In this document: positions 1 through 11,323 of the stretch, piece by piece | How positions within the stretch are numbered: the first letter of the stretch is position 1 | Layout: every line of letters starts with the position of its first letter | Made by a program: the position numbers and the translations under genes | DNA from: Diospyros lotus | Taxonomy: Eukaryota; Streptophyta; Magnoliopsida; Ericales; Ebenaceae | NCBI RefSeq assembly: GCF_014633365.1 | Contig: NC_068341.1 | Coordinates: forward strand, 26,022,339 to 26,086,338 | DNA length: 64,000 bases | Direction: 5' to 3' | The notes under the pieces: generated by a model | The model's database searches: none | Seen by the model: the letters and a program-made list of their open reading frames with translations, nothing else | What the model was told of the DNA's origin: nothing

Positions 1-1900
1 ATTAAATTAAGAACATTAAAAAATAGATTTATTTTCTATTTTCTATTTAAAAATTCAACTTTAATTTCAAAAAATTAGTCCGCCAACAACATATTTAAAT
101 TTATTATAAATTTACAAAAAATAATATAATTTTCTTTACCAAAATAATTTGCAGGTTCATTGCCTTAATGTCCATCAATCTTTCTCCCTCTTTTTCTAAT
201 GAATGTGCATTAATATGGACTGATAAACTATATATGAACAGAAAAGGTTCAAAATAGCTTTCGGATATCAGTAAATGTTAAGCATTTTGGTTACTGAATT
301 GCATCCATTTCTCCATATGTCCTTTCTGTGAAAACCCTTATATACCTTACCTTTTATTTGTCTCACCTCTCCAAGAAACCATCTAATTAGCAACACATCA
401 ACAAACCCTGAAAACCCTCAACAAACCAAAAACTTTGACTGCTCCTATCTCCTATCCATCCCTCTAACTTCTCCCATTTCATGAAACCCTAGCTAGCTAG
501 TTTGCTGTTCTGGGGGTTCTTGAAAACTACCCATCTTCTCGTTCCCAACTAATGGATTTTCTTTTAATTTTATTTTTGCTAGAAAATTGATTAGTAGTAG
601 TAGATCATGATCACGATCAATGTAGCCTTAATTCTTTTAAACCATGAATTATTCATTGGTTTGCTGGCTTCTCGCGATTAATTGCAGTCAACCAAGAACT
701 AATCAAGAAAGAAAAAAGAAAAAGAAGAAACTGGCACAAGAAATCGTCCAACCACGACTCTTATTGTATAAATAATTAACCATGGGCAATAACCAGTTTC
801 AGAAGAACCAATTGAAAGAGTTCAGGAGGGGGATACGTGTTGTCCAACACAAAGTATGAAGTAACCCCTAAGAATGTACATGTTGGACCTTTTCTTGTTC
901 CATTCTTCATTTCATGGAACTAACCCTATTAAAACCTTAATAAAATATCACGTCTCCATTAGATTCAAGTACAGTTAGTTGGGGCTTTCTATTTTCCTTA
1001 AATTTCTTTTGCACAAATGTTTTGATTAATCTTTCACTTTCAAGCAACAAGGACTCCCCATTCTCCATTGAGAGCAACCTAACTGTAAAATATAAGTGGC
1101 TCAAGAAAGTGACAGTTTAGCTAACCTTATGGTTTTCTCAAAAAATGGTCATCATCATCGTTACGACTAATCCTCAACTGAGCACGATTTGATCACAAAA
1201 TCATCTTGATCTCAAGTAATCATTTGATAAAATGAAAAGCCTTGATTAAACCCACTTAAATACTTCAGCTCCATCCATGATTTCTTTCTCTTACAAGGAG
1301 ATTGGAAACCAAATAGATGTTTCCCTACCCAGCTAGAAGTCTCAATCATCAGTTGGTTGTTTTGCGGCTTAAATTTAGCATCAATTCCTCACTTATCATA
1401 CCAAATAAAACTAACTGCATGCCTGATCCAGACCTAATACCTTGATGGGACTTCTTGTATTCGAATCAAGTTGAGTATTTATTTAATATACTTTAGGCTG
1501 CTGTTAGGTTGAGTTCTTTTTCTTTTTTTGGGCTTAAATATTAATTAGTTATGGTTGCTTGCCGCATTTAGCTTCAATGGGGGGGGATCCATTCTTATCA
1601 AGATGATCTGGGACTACATCTTTTCTTTTTCTGTATGGTAGGGGATGCAAATAATATCTCAATTCCAATATCCACCATTAATGTTCAAATCAATCCACTA
1701 TGCCACTAGTTAATCAGATTATCCATTCACATGGCACTTGCACTTTGAAAATCAACCTTATTGAGTTCAATCTTCCCTCATCCACAAATGTTTGTATAAA
1801 TGTATATAAATATATATTCACCTTAGCTGTTTATTACGATATATAATAAAAAATGTAAATACTTTTTAAACCTTCAAATTAAAACATATGTGTTGAGTAA
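1..1900. other. AT-rich intergenic DNA with a promoter-like segment
   Basis: No coding region is recognisable. Around 338-348 there is a TATA-like motif (TTATATACC), followed about 30 bases on by a leader-like, C/A-rich stretch (375-500) with several AAACCCT motifs, which is how many plant Pol II promoters look. No open frame above 60 codons and no hairpin matching a miRNA family I know follows, so any transcript would be noncoding or made of small exons that I cannot identify. A short palindrome (GTGTTGTCCAACAC) lies near 838-851. The rest is unremarkable. Confidence 0.4.
338..348 (+). promoter_or_regulatory. TATA-box-like motif
   Basis: The motif TTATATACC precedes a C/A-rich, G-poor leader-like segment at the right distance for a transcription start near 370-380. 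This is a pattern reading only; the downstream transcript is not identified. Confidence 0.3.
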
Positions 1901-2039
1901 TTTATTAAATTATTAAAGTTTTGATTCGATTAGGAAATATGAAAATTTTGTTAAGTGATGATAACCAAAATAGTGTGTTAAAGTTAAAGGATGGTTGTAA
2001 AAATAATCAAGTAAGATATATATATATACACACATATAT

Positions 2040-2790
2040 ATATATATTAATCGAGTAAGTCAAGTATTCAATCGAGTAAGTCAAGTATCATTCTATGTTA
2101 ATCGAGTATGAAGTAATATCTCTAATTAGGTTAGAATATTGTTTCTTTTAATCTAGTAAAATGATTCATATAGTCAAGTTATTATATGATTAAATTCCTA
2201 TATTCGAGTAAAAAACGAAGTTCCTCGAGTAATGCTCTTGCTAGATAAGTCTTGAATTAATTTCAATTAATAAGGTATGATAATTTTATTGAGTGTATCT
2301 TGTTTGTAATCAAATAAGCATAAGTTGTGTAATAGATAATCAATTACAAATTTTACTGCATTTGAGTAAAATCAAATGTACTTGACTAAATAGGACTTTG
2401 TATTCAAATAGATAGTTCAAATTTCTGGCGATGCAAAATTAATCGAGTATTTAATTTTTATAATCGGGTAATGATTCATATATACTCGAGTAATTTATTT
2501 TTTTAATCAAGTAGATATCTATCAAAAATATGCCAAGTCTCTAGACTATTAATTTAATCGAATACTAAAATTCTTAATCGGATAAAGATTTTAGTATACT
2601 CGAGTAAACATAACTTTCTAATCAAATATGTATTGAAATTCTCTGTCTCAAAATTTAATCGAGTGAAAGGAAATTTGTAATCAAGTAAGTTGGAAATATA
2701 GTCAATTACAAAACATCTATACTCAAATAATAATAAAACTTAGTCGACTAAATACCACTTTGTACTCGAGTAATATTTTATAAAATTTGA
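2040..2790. repeat. Block of dispersed TCGAGTAA-type short phrases
   Basis: The short phrase AATCGAGTAA and close variants (AATCAAGTAA, ACTCGAGTAA, ATTCGAGTAA, AATCGGGTAA) recurs roughly every 25-60 bases through about 750 bases, with unrelated AT-rich sequence between copies. It is not a tandem satellite because the spacing is irregular. The adjacent DNA to about 3450 (pyrimidine-rich 3100-3250, then single phrase copies near 3390) seems to belong to the same unit. No protein is encoded. I infer a decayed noncoding part of a transposable element, but the class is not shown. Confidence 0.6.
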
Positions 2791-4211
2791 AAAATATAGC
2801 TATTATAGCGCACTAAATGCAATTTGTCTTGACTTTTCAGAACATTAAATGTTTTCCAGACAAATTGCACATAGATTTTAATTTTGTTGTTCTAACTGAA
2901 CTTTAAGATGTTGTAGAGACAAAAAAATGACAGTTAAAACACAAAAAATATTCTATCTTCTTGATGGATAGCTTAGCACAAGTATTAAAAAACAGAACAC
3001 TAGTTAAAAATTGAAGATAAAAAGAGAGAGTTGTTGAAATTATGATATCCGACCCAATCATTAAAAAAGCCTTCAACAAGTGCTTCATCGTTAACATCCA
3101 AAAGAAAAAAGAGAGAAAGAGATCAATCTTTTATCTTTCAATCTTTCTCTCTTTGTAAAACCAAGAGAAGTGTTTGTAAATCTTGTACAATATGTATCTT
3201 CTCTTGTATCTCTCATTCACATTTTACTATAATCTTGTAAAAGTAAAAACTGATCTTAATAAAAGACATTGATTATGGCTGATCCTGTTTGAAAAATTCA
3301 TTATTTGTAAAGATTTATAATTGAGTCTATTTTAAAAGCTAGCCAAGTAAGTTTGGTTGAACAAAATCCTTAATAGGGAGAGAAGATAGTCGAGTAGGCA
3401 TAGCCTAACTACTATACATCTTATGTGTTGTATTATTTCATTTATTTTTACTTACTACTTCAGGTCACTTATTTTTAAAAGGATAAAAATGATTAATTCA
3501 TTCCCTTTTAAACTAACAAAACTTTACAATATAGTTATGTTATTTCTAACTTAAATACCTTTTTAAATTAAAAAATTTAATAATTTTTTGGAAAACTAGT
3601 TTATCTTTTCTCAAATTTATCTAAACTGGAAAGCTAAGAAACAAAGTTTGTGGTGATATTCAAAAGGGTCATCATTGTTTGGGTGAAGTGGACTTTAATT
3701 AGTTTGTGAGTTGATCTAAAGAACTCCATTACAATCAATGTTTCTTGCTTTTGGGTTCAGCCCAAGCAAACTGTTTGCATATCATCAGTATACATATCAA
3801 CTAAATTACAAACAGCCCACTATTTGAGCTTCATATTAACATTGACATTCATTCAAGGTCTAAAACAAATGAAGCCCAGCCCAAAACACAAACATCTTGA
3901 GGTACAAAGGGGCATTAATATTAAATAATTTGGAATTCTATATAAAAAAAAAATTCCTGATGGTCTATTACTATCTAAAAACAAATGGGTTAAAAGATAA
4001 TATGCCAACTTAGACAAGAAAAAAAAACTTTAATTTAGTGCGTTATTAATATTGTATTTATTGAAACATAAAAAAAATCAATTAACATACTAATATGAAA
4101 TTTAGGTATATACATATATATATAGCCCATTATTAATCTTGTATGCATGTAATAAAATTCATTTTCCCTTTACCAAAAGACATAAATAGTTTTTGGAGCA
4201 TAATAATTTTT
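2791..4211. other. AT-rich sequence without recognisable genes
   Basis: Low-complexity AT-rich DNA. 3100-3250 is pyrimidine-rich and may be the flank of the phrase-repeat unit to the left. The one frame over 60 codons (minus, 2903-3097) has no recognisable domain and runs through AT-rich DNA, so it is not called. Confidence 0.5.
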
Positions 4212-5323
4212 GAAAAATTCTATCGACAGTCCAATAAATTACTTTTCACAGTCCACTCTTATCAAATCCTATAATACTTTTAAAATACTTATTTTACCCT
4301 CTCATAGTTTACAGCCCACTCTCTCTTTCTCTCCCGTACTATATATACACATAAACACATACATATATATATACACGTTATTGCTGAGTCAGCTATGACA
4401 GTCTACCCACACACTCTCTCTCTCTTTCTCTCTATGTGATGGCCGCGAGGTGGGTTCCACACTCTCTCTCTCTATCCCCCGAATACACATACAGATATAT
4501 ATATATATAATATATATACACATATATATATATATATATTTACACACATACACACAACCCATGGTCGCGGTCATAGGCGTTCCCCGACAGCTGGTAGTCG
4601 GGGAACGTGTTTTTTTATTTATTATTTTAATTAAATTTTTTATTATAATAAATTAAAAAATAATATAAATAAATAAATTCTTTTTAAATATCTACATTTT
4701 AAGTAATTATAAATTAAGTAATTTTATATAGGTGTGTTTGTGTGTGTATATAATTAATACTAATTTTAAATTTTCTTAAGCATTAACTAATTTAACACCA
4801 TGATTTAAAATTTAAAATTAGTTAATTTATAATTACTTAAAATGTAGATATTTAAAAAAAAATTATTTATTTGTATTATTTTTTTAATTTTTTATTTATT
4901 TATTATAATAAAAAAATTAATTAAAATAATAAAAAAATAATATGTTTCCCATCTGCTGGCAATCGAGGAATGCCCATGGCCATGGTCATATGTTGTGTGT
5001 GTGTAAATATATATATATATATATGTGTGAGTGTATATATACATGTGTGTATTTGGAGGACATAGAGACAGAGAGTGTGGGTTGGCTGCCATTGCCAACC
5101 CACCTTGGGACCATCGCACAGAGAGAAAGAAAGAGTGTGTGTGGGTCGGTCGCAATGGCGTGTATATATATATATGTGTGTATGTGTTTGTGTGTATATA
5201 TGGTGCAGGAGAAAAAGAAAGAGTGAGCTGTGAGGGGTAAAATAGGTATTTTAAAAATATTGTAGGATTTGATGAGAATGTGAGCTGTGAAAAGCAATTT
5301 ACTGGACTGTCAATAGAATTTTC
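4212..5323. mobile_element. Foldback/MITE-like element: 1.1-kb imperfect palindrome
   Basis: The left arm (4212 to about 4760) and right arm (about 4770-5323) are imperfect inverted repeats along their whole length. The outermost 110 bases match well (left begins GAAAAATTCTATCGACAGTCC; the complement of the right end reads GAAAATTCTATTGACAGTCC). Inner blocks also pair: a CACACTCTCTC block near 4410-4475 with 5070-5150, and ATCTACATTTTAAGTAATTA near 4690-4710 with 4830-4855. (TA)n and (CA)n tracts lie in both arms. The flanks are AT-rich (ATAATTTTT and TTAAATTTT), so a target duplication is ambiguous. No transposase is encoded. The class (foldback or Mutator-like MITE) is inferred from shape only. 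Confidence 0.7.
4579..4606. repeat. Perfect 10-bp hairpin inside the palindromic element
   Basis: The arms GTTCCCCGAC and GTCGGGGAAC pair exactly around an 8-base loop. The block is GC-rich inside an AT-rich element, and its counterpart in the other arm (about 4944-4972) is degraded. Confidence 0.7.
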
Positions 5324-5700
5324 TTAAATTTTTAGGTCATATCTTGTCTTATATTTTATATATTTTTAAACTATTTCATATAATAAATAAGATGAAATTT
5401 ACGTAATTCATCTCACCTCAAAACATTAACACGCTTGCTTTATACTCGTAAGAACAACGATAATATTTTAACAGAATGAAAAAAAAAAAAAAAAACTAAG
5501 AGGAAAATGAGGGGACATGTGCTGCAGCATCATAGTATTTGACTAAGCTCCCTTTGGAAATCAAAACAAAACTGTATCAACTTTGAGTATGGTTTTGCAT
5601 GATCATATTTCAAATAATAATGACACACAGATGAATCGCAACAAGTAGTGTACATTTCATAAACAATCTAGATTGATTGATAGTTCGATTAATTGCAAAA
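5324..5700. other. AT-rich spacer, nothing recognised
   Basis: Short AT-rich stretch with a poly(A) run near 5479-5495. No coding or structural signal is visible. Confidence 0.5.
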
Positions 5701-7280
5701 ATATCTCAAGAGGGGGGAGTGAAATAGGATATCTGTAAATTTTAAATTTTAATGACACTACATAGAGAAAGAAATTGAAAGTTTTGAAATATACGATATG
5801 TGTTTTGAAACTAAACTTTTTGTTTGATAAGTTTCGAAATATGGATGCAATGTTTTGAAACTAAACTTTTTGTTTGATAGGTTTCGAAATATAAATACAA
5901 TGTTAAGAAATAAAATTTTCTAATTTTAGATATTTTAAAATCTTAAACCTATAGTTCAAAACCTTAATTTTATCAAAGTAAGGACCTTTTTGAGAAATAA
6001 TGGGGACAATGTTTATAATCAATCTTCCTAACTTACGAAAACCTTTTTAACTTTTAACAAAATGTCTAGATGTAATTGGTCTCCCCACTTGAAGGATTTT
6101 CAATCTCAAACACTATCAATCAAGATAAACAAGAGTTTTATCAAGGTTCACCCTAAAACCATTACATATAATGAGTTTTCAAGGCTAAACTCAAACCTCA
6201 CAACAATTGATAAGAGTAATTGATTTAATTTTACAACCTAAGAGGATTTATAAAAAAAACTCCTTACTAATGGTTGTACCAACCTGTTACCAAACATTTA
6301 TACAGAGAGAGCTTAGGAGTAAATAAACCACTTGAATTCGCTTGCTCTTCTTTTTTTCATATTCAATGCACAAGATTGATTTAGGAATGTAGCTTAATGC
6401 TTCAATAAATGTTTTTGTTCTTCTCTATCTTGTCTCTCTCCTCAAACACTTGCTATTTATATCAAGATATAAAGTTTTGGGCATTTTTAGCTGTTAGAGA
6501 CAAGTTTTTACGAAGTTTGATGATATGTTTTGAAACACAACATATGAGGTTTCGAAACATGTATCCATGTGTTCGAAATCTCTGACCTTACAACTGGTCC
6601 TGCAGATTAGAATTGCATTTAATACAAAACAAAGACTCTTACCTACCAAGATTTGCTATGATTTCTCTTTTAAATTTGAAATATTTTTCACAAAAATGAT
6701 TCCAACAACTTAAAAAGTTTTTAGATTCAAGAAAGAAAATTTTCATAAGAATGTATTTCAAATTTTCTTTAATCTGTTGTCAGAAACGATAAAAGTTTTG
6801 AAACATAAAATGCAAGATTCGAAACATGAATACTTAGACAAAAATACATTATGAGATGTTTCAAAATATAGCATAAAAAACATGTTTTTTAGAGGATTCG
6901 AAATATACTCACCAACACCAAGTCTCGAAACATTACTAACAAAAACATATATTTTGAAATATGAGCAATAATGTTTCGAAACATTATGTTCAAACTTTAG
7001 AATTTTCAAACTTTTGAAGTTTATAGTCAAAACTATATATGCAATTTTTGAAACATAATTTGGTTGATTCAAAATATGAGTTTAACACATTGAATTTGAA
7101 TGCTCTAATTTGATTTTTCATCAACACTTTTTTTCATGTATCAAAAAATATGTCACAACATTGATATGAATAAGCATTATGGGGTTAAGATCTCAAAAGA
7201 GAGATTAAAGACCTAATTAGTTGAGGGTACTTATAAAGATACCTTGCTGGTCGAGTATGTAACGGTAAGTAAGAGCAACG
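5701..7280. repeat. Block of dispersed TTTCGAAACAT-type short phrases
   Basis: The phrase GTTTCGAAACAT and variants (GTTTTGAAACT, TTTCGAAATAT, GTTTTGAAACA) recurs at irregular spacing, densest at 5780-5910 and 6520-7080. The layout resembles the TCGAGTAA block at 2.0-2.8 kb but with a different phrase. A third, smaller block (GTTTCAAAACAT) occurs near 31530-31640. The minus-strand frame at 6758-7072 simply translates these phrases and is not a gene. I infer a noncoding part of decayed elements. Confidence 0.55.
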
Positions 7281-9883
7281 ACATACTTTTTTTTTTTTAA
7301 ATTACATAAAAATGAAAATGGGAAAACATGTATTTTTTTTTTTTAAATGTGTAAATAGTTTCAAAATAAGAAACGTTTCTCGTTTTGAAAATAATTTGGA
7401 AATACCAAAACGACATCTTCGAGCCATTTTTGTGCTTCGCTGCTTTTCTTCAAATGAGTTTATTGATTTTGTTCAAGGAAAAATTCAAGCATGCTAAAAA
7501 TTTAAACCTAACAAAACTATGACTTTTTGGCTAAAAAGTAAATCTTGTTTTCTAAAGTTTAGAAGGAACAACTTTACAAAAATACGAGTCTTTTACCATT
7601 GTGAGACAAACAATCGACTAAGTTATGAGAGATGCCCCTAAGTAATCAAAAAGCAAGGCTTCGAGCCAAATTGAGTTTATTTTTGGAACAAGAATTTGAA
7701 TGAATTTAACTGTCACACTAACGTTAATCCTAACACTTGTCTTTTGTCTAGAGAGTTTAAAAGGCTTCAAAATATAATTTGAAAATTATTAGCTAAATCT
7801 CATAAGTTTCATTGATTATTAGTTGATTAGGAGTCTTTATTCTGCCAGCTAATCTAACCTGCTGGGTCAACACAAGGGGTATGTTAGACCAAGTCCAAAT
7901 GTTAATTTTAGCAGCATCATCAATTAATTAAGAATACTTTTTTAGGCATCAATGGGGTTCTTTCTAAAAAAAAAAAAAAAGAAATAAAAAGAAGAAAATA
8001 AAATTTTGCTAAAAAAATCTACGGGACATAGATTACATTTTTTTTTTTTTAATAACTCATGTATTCGTGTTTTGTCCGCCTAATTTTGGAGTAGACTGAT
8101 TTTCTTTTTTGATTCGACTTCTGAATAAATCGGACGCGGTTATAAGTTTATATACTTTCAAACAGACACGCGATCAATCTTTACTAAATAGAGTATTTCT
8201 ATTTCTACCAAGTATTGAACTTCTGTCATTCTTAAAAAAATTTAAGAACTTTATCAAAGGCAGAGAAAAGAAATATAAGATAGGGGAGAATATATCAAAG
8301 TATTTTAGGCATTTTAAAAAAAAAATTAATTAAACACTACACTATCACACAAAAAATAATAATGACAATATCTTATAAATTAGAGGAAGATTTATGTAAT
8401 CGACTCTACCAAACAAAACCATAAAATGAACACTCGCCATTACAAGGAAATATAATAATATTAATTAATGACCCTTATATAGTATCCAAAATTCTAATAC
8501 TAATAATAATAATATACCCTTTGGAGTGGCCATCCTAGGTAGCTAGCTTTCTAAAGCTAATTAATAAAAATTGTTAATGCCACAGGAGAGCTGTGTTGGA
8601 CAATCTTGTCTTGTTCCCATAAAAAGAATAATATATTGCAGAGATTCAGACTCCAACTTTAAATTACGCACATAAATAAATGCACGTCAGCCCACCTGCC
8701 CCCACCATAAATATATATATATATATTAATATTCCAATACGACCTACCCCAAAAAAGCAAAGAATTATTCAATTTTTAAAGAATGGAACTAGTACTGTGC
8801 CCTACGACCACTAGTAGTCCAGTCAACCTTTTGTGTCATTAATTAGTTTTAATTTATTTAGAATAATAAAAAAATCTATAATATCTAAAGATATCAATGT
8901 CTAAGAGTGTTCTGTATAATATAAAAAATATACTATATATTTTATAAGGTATAATATAGTGATAAAATATTTAAAATTTTATATAAAGTATTAAAATTTA
9001 AATTAGTGCGGTGACTTAAAATGTAACAATTATCTAGAAGATAATAGTAATATTAAAAAATAAATTTTACATGAACTGTATCGAATATTTATAGACTATA
9101 TTTACATCTAAATTTATCCAAAAAGAGTATCAGGGATGAATGAAGATCACCCGATCCTAAAAATTAATTGAACGAAATTTGGAGACTCCGATATAATTAA
9201 GAAAAATATTATATAACATAAAAACATAATATATATATATAACAAAAGTAGACATATTGTATAGAAAATCTTTAAGTGTTATAATATTAATATATTGGTA
9301 TTGATATGGATAAGGGATTGGATGTGATTGATTGTCATCCTTGTTGTTGTTAGCGTAAGGGGTGACGCGGATATTAGGTGTAGTTACTGTTGTTAGTTAC
9401 ACGCACATAGTCATGAGTGGTAGGGATGGCTAAACCCCAACCCAAGTGCTTTTAATTATTATTAAACTAAACAATATAGTATATAATAATGATCGATCAT
9501 CAATCATCATCATGATGACGCCCAGCCCAGCATGCATACACCCATTGAACCAACATACATACACACCACCAAACTATTATAATCCACTAATAACTTATTT
9601 TTATTTTTATTTTAATTTGGCCCATCATTATCGTATTTGTTAATGATAAATTGATGCACTAATGATGACCTCCACATGCTCAACTAATTACTAATTTTAA
9701 TGCTAACCTTTTAATATTTATTTGTCCTCGCGACTGCAATCTTTATCGAAAGGCACTATTTTTTTAAACTCAAAATATTATTATAAATATTTATTTTTCA
9801 TAAAATTATTAATTAATTTTTGTGAATAAATCTGACTAATGTATTACTAATCTTGTGAGTTAGTGTTTGTTAAGTAAGATATA
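7281..9883. other. AT-rich intergenic DNA
   Basis: No recognisable gene. It contains poly(A)/poly(T) runs (for example 7290-7300, 7965-7980, 8040-8052), short (TA)n tracts near 8708-8727 and 9228-9242, and short open frames lacking any family signature. A segment with CCCACCTGCCCCCACC followed by an AT-rich TATA-like stretch (about 8690-8730) looks promoter-like, but no gene follows it. Confidence 0.5.
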
Positions 9884-10332
9884 TGATGATACTGGATCGA
9901 TCACCGATATCTGCCTCCAAGTAAGTACCTGTAAGGGCGGGGTCTTTAATTCCCCGGGAGAACTCCGACGCTCAAGTCAGTAGAAGAAAATACTCGAAAT
10001 AGAAAGTTACACAGTAGTTAGATCATCCATATCTGTAGAAGTTGACCTCTATTTAAAGCTGTCGTAGAGTATACTCTGAAGAGATAGGATAACCTCTAAA
10101 CAAGACGTTGGAGAGAATCTCGGTTCGTTCAAAATCAAATATGGGATGAAGATCTAGATGACACGTGACACTTCTTAAGACAGGCACGTGGCGACACCAG
10201 GCTAGTAGTCTCCGAGGATAGTATAGTAATTTTGCCCTTAGTAAAATATCATTTCACCACTTGCTCCCTAACTCCTTGAGCTGTGAAGGTGAGGAGCTCG
10301 GGCAGCTGAAGGAGTAGTCCTCTAAGCTTTTC
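9884..10332 (+). repeat. Long direct repeat, copy A
   Basis: Starts TGATGATACTG and ends near AAGCTTTTCT. It aligns with copy B at 10481-10945 over its whole length, with scattered substitutions and a deletion of about 13 bases where copy B reads GTTGACCGAGTCA. Both copies share the marker segments CCGGGAGAA, AAGTCAGTAGAA and CACGTGGCGACACC. The pair with only about 148 bases between suggests a small nonautonomous LTR-type element or a dimeric SINE-like unit; the ends are not canonical TG...CA. Confidence 0.8.
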
Positions 10333-10480
10333 TGTTTTTCTGTAAAAAAGAGTTTATTAAAAAATAAATAAGATTAATGATCTCAATTATTGGCTCGCTT
10401 CCCAACTCAAAGTCCTCTCACCCTTCTCATGGCCCTCCAACCTTGTGGTCGTGGGTTCGAGCCCCACGGTGGGCGCTAAA
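10333..10480 (+). repeat. Spacer between direct repeats with a tRNA-like T-arm
   Basis: At 10451-10467 GTGGGTTCGAGCCCCAC forms a perfect 5-bp T-stem with a canonical 7-base loop and contains a B-box (GGTTCGAGCC). It is followed by GGTGGGCGC, like the 3' side of a tRNA. An A-box-like TGGCTCGCTT lies near 10392. No full cloverleaf can be drawn, so this is tRNA-derived rather than a tRNA gene. It may be the head of a SINE whose body is copy B. Confidence 0.5.
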
Positions 10481-10945
10481 TGATGATACTGAACCGATCA
10501 CCTAGGTCTGCCTCGAAGTAAGTACTTGTAAGGGCAGGACCTTTAATCCCCCGGGAGAAGTCTGACGCTTAAGTCAGTAGAATAAAATACCCGAAATGGA
10601 AAGTCACACAGTAGTTAGATCATCTATACCTGTAGAAGTTAACCTCTATTTAAAGATGGCGTAGAGCATACTTTGAAGAGATAGGATAAACTCTGAACAA
10701 GACGTTGGAGAGAATCTCGGTTGACCGAGTCAATCTCATTCAAAATCAAATATAGGATGAAGATCTAGATGACACGTGGCGCTTTCTGAGGCAGGCATGT
10801 GGCGACACCAAGCTGGTAGTCTCTGAGGGTAGTATAGTAATTTTGCCCTTAGTAAAATATCCCTTCACCACTTGCCACCCCAACTCCTTGAGCTGTGAGG
10901 GTAAGAAGCTCGGGCAGCTGAAGGAGTAGTCCTTTAAGCTTTTCT
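10481..10945 (+). repeat. Long direct repeat, copy B
   Basis: Second copy of the 450-465 bp unit, starting TGATGATACTG directly after the tRNA-like segment and ending AAGCTTTTCT. It carries the bases missing from copy A and so looks closer to the original unit. Confidence 0.8.
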
Positions 10946-11095
10946 TTGGTGTGGATGCACCGAGTATGTCCTACATCGGTTGCCCAGAGGGCAACCATTG
11001 AGGGGCTCATAAGTGAGGTGGGTCTCTCGGTCGTCGAATGGCGATAGTTGAGAACTAACCCGCAACTGTGGGCCCCACGATGATGACACGATATG
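10946..11095 (+). repeat. Repeat segment with a GTCCTACATCGGTTG motif
   Basis: This stretch carries the GTCCCACATCGG-like motif (near 10968) that is widespread in plant dispersed repeats, and a small hairpin (TTGCCCAGAGGGCAA). It abuts the Cassandra LTR and may be part of the same composite repeat. No coding signal is seen. Confidence 0.4.
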
Positions 11096-11323
11096 TGTAA
11101 TACCCCAAAGAGCTCAAATAAGGGTAGTATATATCGAGAATAAGTAAGAAAGAAAACAACACCAGCTGAATACCTTTTGGGCTGAATGCAGACAAAGAAC
11201 TCCCAAATTAAGCGTGTTTGATCTGAGGTAATCCAATGATGAGTGACCCCCTTGAGAAGTTCCCATAGGCCCATCAAGATAAGTTATCCCGGATCTTCTT
11301 ATCGCTTGATGCGGGGTGTTACA
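11096..11323 (+). mobile_element. Solo LTR of a Cassandra TRIM retrotransposon
   Basis: The 228-base unit begins TGTAATACCCC and ends GGGGTGTTACA, which are near-perfect inverted ends. Positions 11197-11270 resemble the 3' two-thirds of plant 5S rRNA: AACTCCCAAATTAAGCGTG, then GATGAGTGACCCCC and GAGAAGTTCCC, in the correct order. 5S-derived sequence inside a short LTR is the hallmark of Cassandra elements. No internal region or second LTR is adjacent, so it is a solo or partial LTR. No clear 5-bp target duplication is seen (ATATG versus AAAAT). Confidence 0.8.

Noticed and set aside
2040..2790. CRISPR array or tandem satellite
   Set aside because: Spacing is irregular, the phrase is only about 10 bases and variable, and this is a plant nuclear sequence.
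4389..5297. Cluster of short open frames on both strands (Tyr/Ile/Thr/His-rich peptides)
   Set aside because: They translate (TA)n and (CA)n tracts of the palindromic element and have no protein family signature.
10451..10467. tRNA gene
   Set aside because: Only the T-arm is convincing; no complete cloverleaf or anticodon arm could be drawn.
11197..11270. 5S rRNA gene
   Set aside because: Only part of 5S is present and it is diverged; it lies inside a short LTR with inverted ends, which fits Cassandra.
10849..11277. 142-codon minus-strand frame
   Set aside because: It runs through the direct repeat and the 5S-like part of the Cassandra LTR, which are noncoding.
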